A stretch of DNA of 64,000 bases from Labia minor (taxonomy: Eukaryota; Arthropoda; Insecta; Dermaptera; Spongiphoridae). Positions 1 through 12,632 of this stretch are shown one piece after another. A model generated the notes under the pieces. The model was not told the DNA's origin and searched no databases. It saw only the letters and a list, made by a program, of their open reading frames with translations. Every line of letters begins with the position of its first letter. The first letter of the stretch is position 1. The stretch spans positions 14,478,910 through 14,542,909 of the forward strand of contig OY720350.1 of the NCBI GenBank assembly GCA_963082975.1, written 5' to 3'. A program made the position numbers and the translations under genes.

Positions 1-658
1 TTTCATAGAAAAAACGACATTTTTCATTAAGATTTTATGCGAAAATGCTACTTTTTTAAATAGAAATATAAAATTTATGAATTATATATCATTCTTATTT
101 ATTTCTTATTCTAAACACGAATAAATTCAAATTTCATCGATATCTCAATTATTTTCGTGGATTTCATCGAAAAAACGAGATTTTTCATTAAGATTTTAGC
201 GAAAATGCTACTTTTTTAAATAGAAATATAAAATTTATGAATTATATATCATACTTATTTATTTCTTATTCTAAACACGAATAAATTCCAATTTCATCGA
301 TATCTCAATTATTTTCGTGGATTTCATCGAAAAAACGACATTTTTCATTAAGATTTTAGCGAAAATGCTACTTTTTTAAATAGAAATATAAAATTTATGA
401 ATTATATTTCATTCTTATTTATTTCTTATTCCTAACACGAATAAATTCCAATTTCATCGATATCTCAATTATTTTCGTGGATTTCATCGAAAAAACGACA
501 TTTTTCATTAAGATTTTAGCGAAAATGCTACTTTTTTAAATAGAAATATAAAATTTATGAATTATATATGATTCTTATTTATTTCTTATTCTAACCACGA
601 ATAAATTCCAATTTCATCGATATCTCAATTATTTTCGTGGATTTCATCGAAAAAACGA
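1..658. repeat. Higher-order register switch at window start
   Basis: These bases match 3323-3980 (offset 3,322), including the rare TTTTATGCG, TCATACTT, ATATTTCATTC, CCTAACACG and CTAACCACG variants. They do not match the copy 6,040 bp away. The match ends at 659 (C against G at 3981). The register therefore changes between 597 and 658, as expected from an old unequal crossover. Confidence 0.8.
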
Positions 659-801
659 CATTTTTCATTAAGATTTTAGCGAAAATGCTACTTTTTTAAA
701 TAGAAATATAAAATTTATGAATTATATATCATTCTTATTTATTTCTTATTCTAAACACGAATAAATTCCAATTTCATCGATATCTCAATTATTTTCGTGG
801 A
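642..801. repeat. Representative satellite monomer (160 bp)
   Basis: This copy matches the consensus I read across the array. By hand count it has 34 G or C bases in 160 (about 21%). It contains six CpG dinucleotides, although 21 C and 13 G would predict about 1.7. The nonamer TTTCATCGA occurs at 772-780 and again 30 bp later at the start of the next monomer. CACGAA at 756-761 and TTCGTG at 794-799 form an inverted pair centred almost on the palindrome ATCGAT at 776-781. Runs of A or T of five to six bases are spread through the unit, which may bend the DNA. Confidence 0.95.
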
Positions 802-3800
802 TTTCATCGAAAAAACGACATTTTTCATTAAGATTTTAGCGAAAATGCTACTTTTTTAAATAGAAATATAAAATTTATGAATTATATATCATTCTTATTT
901 ATTTCTTATTCTAAACACGAATAAATTCCAATTTCATCGATATCTCAATTATTTTCGTGGATTTCATCGAAAAAACGACATTTTTCATTAAGATTTTAGC
1001 GAAAATGCTACTTTTTTAAATAGAAATATAAAATTTATGAATTATATATCATTCTTATTTATTTCATATTCTAAACACGAATAAATTCCAATTTCATCGA
1101 TATCTCAATTATTTTCGTGGATTTCATCGAAAAAACGACATTTTTCATTAAGATTTTAGTAAAATGCTACTTTTTTATATAGAAATATAAAATTTATGAA
1201 TTATATATCATTCTTATTTATTTCTTATTCTAAACACGAATAAATTCCAATTTCATCGATATCTCAATTATTTTCGTGGATTTCATCGAAAAAACGACAT
1301 TTTTCATTAAGATTTTAGCGAAAATGCTACTTTTTTAAATAGAAATATAAAATTTATGAATTATATATCATTCTTATTTATTTCTTATTCTAAACACGAA
1401 TAAATTCCAATTTCAATCGATATCTCAATTATTTTCGTGGATTTCATCGAAAAAACGACATTTTTCATTAAGATTTTTGCGAAAATGCGACTTTTTTAAA
1501 TAGAAATATAAAATTTATGAATTATATATCATTCTTAATTATTTCTTATTCTAAACACGAATAAATTCCAATTTCATCGATATCTCAATTATTTTCGTGG
1601 ATTTCATCGAAAAAACGACATTTTTCATTAAGATTTTAGCGAAAATGCTACTTTTTTAAATAGAAATATAAAATTTATGAATTATATATCATTCTTATTT
1701 ATTTCTTATTCTAAACACGAATAAATTCCAATTTCATCGATATCTCAATTATTTTCGTGGATTTCATAGAAAAAACGACATTTTTCATTAAGATTTTAGC
1801 GTAAATGCTACTTTTTTAAATAGAAATATAAAATTTATGAATTATATATCATTCTTATTTATTTCTTATTCTAAGCACGAATAAATTCCAATTTCATCGA
1901 TATCTCAATTATTTTCGTGGATTTCATAGAAAAAACGACATTTTTCATTAAGATTTTAGCGAAAATGCTACTTTTTTAAATAGAAATATAAAATTTATGA
2001 ATTATATATCATTCTTATTTATTTCTTATTCTAAACACGAATAAATTCCAATTTCATCGATATCTCAATTATTTTCGTGGATTTCATAGAAAAAACGACA
2101 TTTTTCATTAAGATTTTAGCGAAAATGCTACTTTTTTAAATAGAAATATAAAATTTATGAATTATATATCATTCTTATTTATATCTCAATTATTTTCGTG
2201 GATTTCATAGAAATAAAGACATTTTTCATTAAGATTTTAGCGTAAATGCTACTTTTTTAAATAGAAATATAAAATTTATGAATTATATATCATTCTTATT
2301 TATTTCTTATTCTAAGCACGAATAAATTCCAATTTCATCGATATCTCAATTATTTTCGTGGATTTCATAGAAAAAACGACATTTTTCATTAAGATTTTAG
2401 CGAAAATGCTACTTTTTTAAATAGAAATATAAAATTTATGAATTATATATCATTCTTATTTATTTCTTATTCTAAACACGAATAAATTCCAATTTCATCG
2501 ATATCTCAATTATTTTCGTGGATTTCATCGAAAAAACGACATTTTTCATTAAGCTTTTAGCGAAAATGCTACTTTTTTAAATAGAAATATAAAATTTATG
2601 AATTATATATCATTCTTATTTATTTCTTATTCTAAACACGAATAAATTCCAATTTCATCGATATCTCAATTATTTTCGTGGATTTCATCGAAAAAACGAC
2701 ATTTTTCATTAAGATTTTAGCGAAAATGCTACTTTTTTAAATAGAAATATAAAATTTATGAATTATATATCATACTTATTTATTTCTTATTCTAAACACG
2801 AATAAATTCCAATTTCATCGATATCTCAATTATTTTCGTGGATTTCATCGAAAAAACGACATTTTTCATTAAGATTTTAGCGAAAATGCTACTTTTTTAA
2901 ATAGAAATATAAAATTTATGAATTATATATCATTCTTATTTATTTCTTATTCTAAACACGAATAAATTCCAATTTCATCGATATCTCAATTATTTTCGTG
3001 GATTTCATCGAAAAAACGACATTTTTCATTAAGATTTTAGCGAAAATGCTACTTTTTTAAATAGAAATATAAAATTTATGAATTATATATCATTCTTATT
3101 TATTTCTTATTCTAAACACGAATAAATTCCAATTTCATCGATATCTCAATTATTTTCGTATATTTCATCGAAAAAACGACATTTTTCATTAAGATTTTAG
3201 CGAAAATGCTACTTTTTTAAATAGAAATATAAAATTTATGAATTATATATCATTCTTATTTATTTCTTATTCTAAACACGAATAAATTCCAATTTCATCG
3301 ATATCTCAATTATTTTCGTGGATTTCATAGAAAAAACGACATTTTTCATTAAGATTTTATGCGAAAATGCTACTTTTTTAAATAGAAATATAAAATTTAT
3401 GAATTATATATCATTCTTATTTATTTCTTATTCTAAACACGAATAAATTCAAATTTCATCGATATCTCAATTATTTTCGTGGATTTCATCGAAAAAACGA
3501 GATTTTTCATTAAGATTTTAGCGAAAATGCTACTTTTTTAAATAGAAATATAAAATTTATGAATTATATATCATACTTATTTATTTCTTATTCTAAACAC
3601 GAATAAATTCCAATTTCATCGATATCTCAATTATTTTCGTGGATTTCATCGAAAAAACGACATTTTTCATTAAGATTTTAGCGAAAATGCTACTTTTTTA
3701 AATAGAAATATAAAATTTATGAATTATATTTCATTCTTATTTATTTCTTATTCCTAACACGAATAAATTCCAATTTCATCGATATCTCAATTATTTTCGT

Positions 3801-4731
3801 GGATTTCATCGAAAAAACGACATTTTTCATTAAGATTTTAGCGAAAATGCTACTTTTTTAAATAGAAATATAAAATTTATGAATTATATATGATTCTTAT
3901 TTATTTCTTATTCTAACCACGAATAAATTCCAATTTCATCGATATCTCAATTATTTTCGTGGATTTCATCGAAAAAACGAGATTTTTCATTAAGATTTTA
4001 GCGAAAATGCTACTTTTTTAAATAGAAATATAAAATTTATGAATTATATATCATTCTTATTTATTTCTTATTCTAAACACGAATAAATTCCAATTTCATC
4101 GATATCTCAATTATTTTCGTGGATTTCATAGAAAAAACGACATTTTTCATTAAGATTTTAGCGAAAATGCTACTTTTTTAAATAGAAATATAAAATTTAT
4201 GAATTATATATCATTCTTATTTATTTCTTATTCTAAACACGAATAAATTCCAATTTCATCGATATCTCAATTATTTTCGTGGATTTCATAGAAAAAACGA
4301 CATTTTTCATTAAGATTTTAGCGAAAATGCTACTTTTTTAAATAGAAATATAAAATTTATCAATTATATATCATTCTTATTTATTTCTTATTCTAAACAC
4401 GAATAAATTCCAATTTCCTCGATATCTCAATTATTTTCGTGGATTTCATCGAAAAAACGACATTTTTCATTAAGATTTTAGCGAAAATGCTAATTTTTTA
4501 AATAGAAATATAAAATTTATGAATTATATATCATTCGTATTTATTTCTTATTCTAAACACGAATAAATTCCAATTTCATCGATATCTCAATTATTTTGGT
4601 GGATTTCATAGAAAAAACGACATTTTTCATTAAGATTTTAGCGAAAATGCTACTTTTTTAAATAGAAATATAAAATTTATGAATTATATATCATTCTTAT
4701 TTATTTCTTATTCTAAACACGAATAAATTCA

Positions 4732-5355
4732 AATTTCATCGATATCTCAATTATTTTCGTGGATTTCATAGAAAAAACGACATTTTTCATTAAGATTTTA
4801 GCGAAAATGCTACTTTTTTAAATACAAATATAAAATTTATGAATTATATATCATTCTTATTTATTTCTTATTCTAAACACGAATAAATTCCAATTTCATC
4901 GATATCTCAATTATTTTCGTGGATTTCATCGAAAAAACGACATTTTTCATTAAGATTTTAGCGAAAATGCTACTTTTTTAAATAGAAATATAAAATCTAT
5001 GAATTATATATCATTCTTATTTATTTCTTATTCTAAACACGAATAAATTCCAATTTCATCGATATCTCAATTATTTTCGTGGATTTCATCGAAAAAACGA
5101 CATTTTTCATTAAGATTTTAGCGAAAATGCTACTTTTTAAATAGAAATATAAAATTTATGAATTATATATCATTCTTATTTATTTCTTATTCTAAACACG
5201 AATAAATTCCAATTTCATCGATATCTCAATTATTTTCGTGGATTTCATCGAAAAAACGACATTTTTCATTAAGATTTTAGCGAAAATGCTACTTTTTTAA
5301 ATAGAAATATAAAATTTATGAATTATATATCATTCTTATTTATTTCTTATTCTAA
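4732..5355. repeat. Nested nine-monomer duplication, copy 1
   Basis: This block recurs at 6171-6794, an offset of 1,439 bp (nine monomers minus one base). Shared markers are AATACAAATA near 4821 and 6260, AAAATCTATG near 4992 and 6431, and the shortened T run CTTTTTAAATAG near 5133 and 6572. The 6,040-bp unit thus contains an internal segmental duplication. Confidence 0.85.
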
Positions 5356-6170
5356 GCACGAATAAATTCCAATTTCATCGATATCTCAATTATTTTCGTG
5401 GATTTCATCGAAAAAACGACATTTTTCATTAAGATTTTAGCGAAAATGCTACTTTTTTAAATAGAAATATAAAATTTATGAATTATATATCATTCTTATT
5501 TATTTCTTATTCTAAACACGAATAAATTCCAATTTCATCGATATCTCAATTATTTTCGTGGATTTCATCGAAAAAACGACATTTTTCATTAAGATTTTAG
5601 CGAAAATGCTACTTTTTTAAATAGAAATATAAAATTTATGAATTATATATGATTCTTATTTATTTCTTATTCTAACCACGAATAAATTCAAATTTCATCG
5701 ATATCTCAATTATTTTCGTGGATTTCATAGAAATAAAGACATTTTTCATTAAGATTTTAGCGTAAATGCTACTTTTTTAAATAGAAATATAAAATTTATG
5801 AATTATATATCATTCTTATTTATTTCTTATTCTAAACACGAATAAATTCCAATTTCATCGATATCTCAATTATTTTCGTGGATTTCATCGAAAAAACGAC
5901 ATTTTTCATTAAGATTTTAGCGAAAATGCTACTTTTTTAAATAGAATTATAAAATTTATGAATTATATATCATTCTTATTTATTTCTTATTCTAAACACG
6001 AATAAATTCCAATTTCATCGATATCTCAATTATTTTCGTGGATTTCATCGAAAAAACGACATTTTTCATTAAGATTTTAGCGAAAATGCTACTTTTTTAA
6101 ATAGAAATATAAAATTTATGAATTATATATCATTCTTATTTATTTCTTATTCTAAACACGAATAAATTCC

Positions 6171-6794
6171 AATTTCATCGATATCTCAATTATTTTCGTG
6201 GATTTCATAGAAAAAACGACATTTTTCATTAAGATTTTAGCGAAAATGCTACTTTTTTAAATACAAATATAAAATTTATGAATTATATATCATTCTTATT
6301 TATTTCTTATTCTAAACACGAATAAATTCCAATTTCATCGATATCTCAATTATTTTCGTGGATTTCATCGAAAAAACGACATTTTTCATTAAGATTTTAG
6401 CGAAAATGCTACTTTTTTAAATAGAAATATAAAATCTATGAATTATATATCATTCTTATTTATTTCTTATTCTAAACACGAATAAATTCCAATTTCATCG
6501 ATATCTCAATTATTTTCGTGGATTTCATCGAAAAAACGACATTTTTCATTAAGATTTTAGCGAAAATGCTACTTTTTAAATAGAAATATAAAATTTATGA
6601 ATTATATATCATTCTTATTTATTTCTTATTCTAAACACGAATAAATTCCAATTTCATCGATATCTCAATTATTTTCGTGGATTTCATCGAAAAAACGACA
6701 TTTTTCATTAAGATTTTAGCGAAAATGCTACTTTTTTAAATAGAAATATAAAATTTATGAATTATATATCATTCTTATTTATTTCTTATTCTAA
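6171..6794. repeat. Nested nine-monomer duplication, copy 2
   Basis: Second copy of 4732-5355, bounded by single-base differences at 6170 and 6795. Confidence 0.85.
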
Positions 6795-9700
6795 ACACGA
6801 ATAAATTCCAATTTCATCGATATCTCAATTATTTTCGTGGATTTCATCGAAAAAACGACATTTTTCATTAAGATTTTAGCGAAAATGCTACTTTTTTAAA
6901 TAGAAATATAAAATTTATGAATTATATATCATTCTTATTTATTTCTTATTCTAAACACGAATAAATTCCAATTTCATCGATATCTCAATTATTTTCGTGG
7001 ATTTCATCGAAAAAACGACATTTTTCATTAAGATTTTAGCGAAAATGCTACTTTTTTAAATAGAAATATAAAATTTATGAATTATATATCATTCTTATTT
7101 ATTTCATATTCTAAACACGAATAAATTCCAATTTCATCGATATCTCAATTATTTTCGTGGATTTCATCGAAAAAACGACATTTTTCATTAAGATTTTAGT
7201 AAAATGCTACTTTTTTATATAGAAATATAAAATTTATGAATTATATATCATTCTTATTTATTTCTTATTCTAAACACGAATAAATTCCAATTTCATCGAT
7301 ATCTCAATTATTTTCGTGGATTTCATCGAAAAAACGACATTTTTCATTAAGATTTTAGCGAAAATGCTACTTTTTTAAATAGAAATATAAAATTTATGAA
7401 TTATATATCATTCTTATTTATTTCTTATTCTAAACACGAATAAATTCCAATTTCAATCGATATCTCAATTATTTTCGTGGATTTCATCGAAAAAACGACA
7501 TTTTTCATTAAGATTTTTGCGAAAATGCGACTTTTTTAAATAGAAATATAAAATTTATGAATTATATATCATTCTTAATTATTTCTTATTCTAAACACGA
7601 ATAAATTCCAATTTCATCGATATCTCAATTATTTTCGTGGATTTCATCGAAAAAACGACATTTTTCATTAAGATTTTAGCGAAAATGCTACTTTTTTAAA
7701 TAGAAATATAAAATTTATGAATTATATATCATTCTTATTTATTTCTTATTCTAAACACGAATAAATTCCAATTTCATCGATATCTCAATTATTTTCGTGG
7801 ATTTCATAGAAAAAACGACATTTTTCATTAAGATTTTAGCGTAAATGCTACTTTTTTAAATAGAAATATAAAATTTATGAATTATATATCATTCTTATTT
7901 ATTTCTTATTCTAAGCACGAATAAATTCCAATTTCATCGATATCTCAATTATTTTCGTGGATTTCATAGAAAAAACGACATTTTTCATTAAGATTTTAGC
8001 GAAAATGCTACTTTTTTAAATAGAAATATAAAATTTATGAATTATATATCATTCTTATTTATTTCTTATTCTAAACACGAATAAATTCCAATTTCATCGA
8101 TATCTCAATTATTTTCGTGGATTTCATAGAAAAAACGACATTTTTCATTAAGATTTTAGCGAAAATGCTACTTTTTTAAATAGAAATATAAAATTTATGA
8201 ATTATATATCATTCTTATTTATATCTCAATTATTTTCGTGGATTTCATAGAAATAAAGACATTTTTCATTAAGATTTTAGCGTAAATGCTACTTTTTTAA
8301 ATAGAAATATAAAATTTATGAATTATATATCATTCTTATTTATTTCTTATTCTAAGCACGAATAAATTCCAATTTCATCGATATCTCAATTATTTTCGTG
8401 GATTTCATAGAAAAAACGACATTTTTCATTAAGATTTTAGCGAAAATGCTACTTTTTTAAATAGAAATATAAAATTTATGAATTATATATCATTCTTATT
8501 TATTTCTTATTCTAAACACGAATAAATTCCAATTTCATCGATATCTCAATTATTTTCGTGGATTTCATCGAAAAAACGACATTTTTCATTAAGATTTTAG
8601 CGAAAATGCTACTTTTTTAAATAGAAATATAAAATTTATGAATTATATATCATTCTTATTTATTTCTTATTCTAAACACGAATAAATTCCAATTTCATCG
8701 ATATCTCAATTATTTTCGTGGATTTCATCGAAAAAACGACATTTTTCATTAAGATTTTAGCGAAAATGCTACTTTTTTAAATAGAAATATAAAATTTATG
8801 AATTATATATCATACTTATTTATTTCTTATTCTAAACACGAATAAATTCCAATTTCATCGATATCTCAATTATTTTCGTGGATTTCATCGAAAAAACGAC
8901 ATTTTTCATTAAGATTTTAGCGAAAATGCTACTTTTTTAAATAGAAATATAAAATTTATGAATTATATATCATTCTTATTTATTTCTTATTCTAAACACG
9001 AATAAATTCCAATTTCATCGATATCTCAATTATTTTCGTGGATTTCATCGAAAAAACGACATTTTTCATTAAGATTTTAGCGAAAATGCTACTTTTTTAA
9101 ATAGAAATATAAAATTTATGAATTATATATCATTCTTATTTATTTCTTATTCTAAACACGAATAAATTCCAATTTCATCGATATCTCAATTATTTTCGTA
9201 TATTTCATCGAAAAAACGACATTTTTCATTAAGATTTTAGCGAAAATGCTACTTTTTTAAATAGAAATATAAAATTTATGAATTATATATCATTCTTATT
9301 TATTTCTTATTCTAAACACGAATAAATTCCAATTTCATCGATATCTCAATTATTTTCGTGGATTTCATAGAAAAAACGACATTTTTCATTAAGATTTTAT
9401 GCGAAAATGCTACTTTTTTAAATAGAAATATAAAATTTATGAATTATATATCATTCTTATTTATTTCTTATTCTAAACACGAATAAATTCAAATTTCATC
9501 GATATCTCAATTATTTTCGTGGATTTCATCGAAAAAACGAGATTTTTCATTAAGATTTTAGCGAAAATGCTACTTTTTTAAATAGAAATATAAAATTTAT
9601 GAATTATATATCATACTTATTTATTTCTTATTCTAAACACGAATAAATTCCAATTTCATCGATATCTCAATTATTTTCGTGGATTTCATCGAAAAAACGA

Positions 9701-12247
9701 CATTTTTCATTAAGATTTTAGCGAAAATGCTACTTTTTTAAATAGAAATATAAAATTTATGAATTATATTTCATTCTTATTTATTTCTTATTCCTAACAC
9801 GAATAAATTCCAATTTCATCGATATCTCAATTATTTTCGTGGATTTCATCGAAAAAACGACATTTTTCATTAAGATTTTAGCGAAAATGCTACTTTTTTA
9901 AATAGAAATATAAAATTTATGAATTATATATGATTCTTATTTATTTCTTATTCTAACCACGAATAAATTCCAATTTCATCGATATCTCAATTATTTTCGT
10001 GGATTTCATCGAAAAAACGAGATTTTTCATTAAGATTTTAGCGAAAATGCTACTTTTTTAAATAGAAATATAAAATTTATGAATTATATATCATTCTTAT
10101 TTATTTCTTATTCTAAACACGAATAAATTCCAATTTCATCGATATCTCAATTATTTTCGTGGATTTCATAGAAAAAACGACATTTTTCATTAAGATTTTA
10201 GCGAAAATGCTACTTTTTTAAATAGAAATATAAAATTTATGAATTATATATCATTCTTATTTATTTCTTATTCTAAACACGAATAAATTCCAATTTCATC
10301 GATATCTCAATTATTTTCGTGGATTTCATAGAAAAAACGACATTTTTCATTAAGATTTTAGCGAAAATGCTACTTTTTTAAATAGAAATATAAAATTTAT
10401 CAATTATATATCATTCTTATTTATTTCTTATTCTAAACACGAATAAATTCCAATTTCCTCGATATCTCAATTATTTTCGTGGATTTCATCGAAAAAACGA
10501 CATTTTTCATTAAGATTTTAGCGAAAATGCTAATTTTTTAAATAGAAATATAAAATTTATGAATTATATATCATTCGTATTTATTTCTTATTCTAAACAC
10601 GAATAAATTCCAATTTCATCGATATCTCAATTATTTTGGTGGATTTCATAGAAAAAACGACATTTTTCATTAAGATTTTAGCGAAAATGCTACTTTTTTA
10701 AATAGAAATATAAAATTTATGAATTATATATCATTCTTATTTATTTCTTATTCTAAACACGAATAAATTCAAATTTCATCGATATCTCAATTATTTTCGT
10801 GGATTTCATAGAAAAAACGACATTTTTCATTAAGATTTTAGCGAAAATGCTACTTTTTTAAATACAAATATAAAATTTATGAATTATATATCATTCTTAT
10901 TTATTTCTTATTCTAAACACGAATAAATTCCAATTTCATCGATATCTCAATTATTTTCGTGGATTTCATCGAAAAAACGACATTTTTCATTAAGATTTTA
11001 GCGAAAATGCTACTTTTTTAAATAGAAATATAAAATCTATGAATTATATATCATTCTTATTTATTTCTTATTCTAAACACGAATAAATTCCAATTTCATC
11101 GATATCTCAATTATTTTCGTGGATTTCATCGAAAAAACGACATTTTTCATTAAGATTTTAGCGAAAATGCTACTTTTTAAATAGAAATATAAAATTTATG
11201 AATTATATATCATTCTTATTTATTTCTTATTCTAAACACGAATAAATTCCAATTTCATCGATATCTCAATTATTTTCGTGGATTTCATCGAAAAAACGAC
11301 ATTTTTCATTAAGATTTTAGCGAAAATGCTACTTTTTTAAATAGAAATATAAAATTTATGAATTATATATCATTCTTATTTATTTCTTATTCTAAGCACG
11401 AATAAATTCCAATTTCATCGATATCTCAATTATTTTCGTGGATTTCATCGAAAAAACGACATTTTTCATTAAGATTTTAGCGAAAATGCTACTTTTTTAA
11501 ATAGAAATATAAAATTTATGAATTATATATCATTCTTATTTATTTCTTATTCTAAACACGAATAAATTCCAATTTCATCGATATCTCAATTATTTTCGTG
11601 GATTTCATCGAAAAAACGACATTTTTCATTAAGATTTTAGCGAAAATGCTACTTTTTTAAATAGAAATATAAAATTTATGAATTATATATGATTCTTATT
11701 TATTTCTTATTCTAACCACGAATAAATTCAAATTTCATCGATATCTCAATTATTTTCGTGGATTTCATAGAAATAAAGACATTTTTCATTAAGATTTTAG
11801 CGTAAATGCTACTTTTTTAAATAGAAATATAAAATTTATGAATTATATATCATTCTTATTTATTTCTTATTCTAAACACGAATAAATTCCAATTTCATCG
11901 ATATCTCAATTATTTTCGTGGATTTCATCGAAAAAACGACATTTTTCATTAAGATTTTAGCGAAAATGCTACTTTTTTAAATAGAATTATAAAATTTATG
12001 AATTATATATCATTCTTATTTATTTCTTATTCTAAACACGAATAAATTCCAATTTCATCGATATCTCAATTATTTTCGTGGATTTCATCGAAAAAACGAC
12101 ATTTTTCATTAAGATTTTAGCGAAAATGCTACTTTTTTAAATAGAAATATAAAATTTATGAATTATATATCATTCTTATTTATTTCTTATTCTAAACACG
12201 AATAAATTCCAATTTCATCGATATCTCAATTATTTTCGTGGATTTCA
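6637..12247. repeat. 6,040-bp higher-order repeat unit, copy 2 (partial)
   Basis: This is the second copy of the 38-monomer unit, matching 597-6207 at a constant offset of 6,040 bp. The match ends at 12248, where TTTCATC replaces TTTCATA. Near-identity over 5.6 kb of a satellite implies a very recent duplication, or a duplicated contig end in the assembly. Confidence 0.88.
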
Positions 12248-12432
12248 TCGAAAAAACGACATTTTTCATTAAGATTTTAGCGAAAATGCTTACTTTTTTA
12301 AATAGAAATATAAAATTTATGAATTATATATGATTCTTATTTATGTTCTTATTCTAACCACGAATAAATTCCAATTTCATCGATATCTCAATTATTTTCG
12401 TGGATTTCATCGAAAAAACGAGATTTTTCATT

Positions 12433-12632
12433 NNNNNNNNNNNNNNNNNNNNNNNNNNNNNNNNNNNNNNNNNNNNNNNNNNNNNNNNNNNNNNNNNNNN
12501 NNNNNNNNNNNNNNNNNNNNNNNNNNNNNNNNNNNNNNNNNNNNNNNNNNNNNNNNNNNNNNNNNNNNNNNNNNNNNNNNNNNNNNNNNNNNNNNNNNNN
12601 NNNNNNNNNNNNNNNNNNNNNNNNNNNNNNNN
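12433..12632. other. Assembly gap (200 N)
   Basis: Exactly 200 N bases sit inside the satellite. A round number like this is a scaffolding placeholder, so true length is unknown. The flanks are the same satellite but with a different monomer mix, so an unknown amount of array is probably missing. Confidence 1.

Larger units (their letters stand above)
597..6636. repeat. 6,040-bp higher-order repeat unit, copy 1
   Basis: Rare monomer variants recur exactly 6,040 bp apart. Examples are the TTTTAGTAAAATG variant near 1157 and 7197, the 40-bp deletion near 2181 and 8221, TCATTCGTAT near 4531 and 10571, and ATTTTGGTGG near 4590 and 10630. The size equals 38 monomers minus the 40-bp deletion. Where the two copies overlap I found one clear difference, C at 2554 against A at 8594. 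The unit limits given are where the 6,040-bp register starts, not a biological boundary. Confidence 0.9.
1..12432. repeat. 160-bp satellite array, left block
   Basis: Head-to-tail copies of a 160-bp AT-rich monomer fill this block, about 78 copies up to the gap. Most copies belong to one subtype, with TTTCATCGA at the monomer start and TTCCAATTT near position 127. Point variants recur at fixed spacing and define a 6,040-bp higher-order unit. A shortened monomer lacking 40 bp occurs near 2181 and again near 8221. Stop codons occur in every frame of the monomer, so the array is non-coding. The last 150 bases before the gap carry an extra T (about 12290) and an extra G (about 12345), as expected at a contig end. 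Long AT-rich arrays of this kind usually lie in centromeric or pericentromeric heterochromatin; that location is inference here. Confidence 0.98.
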
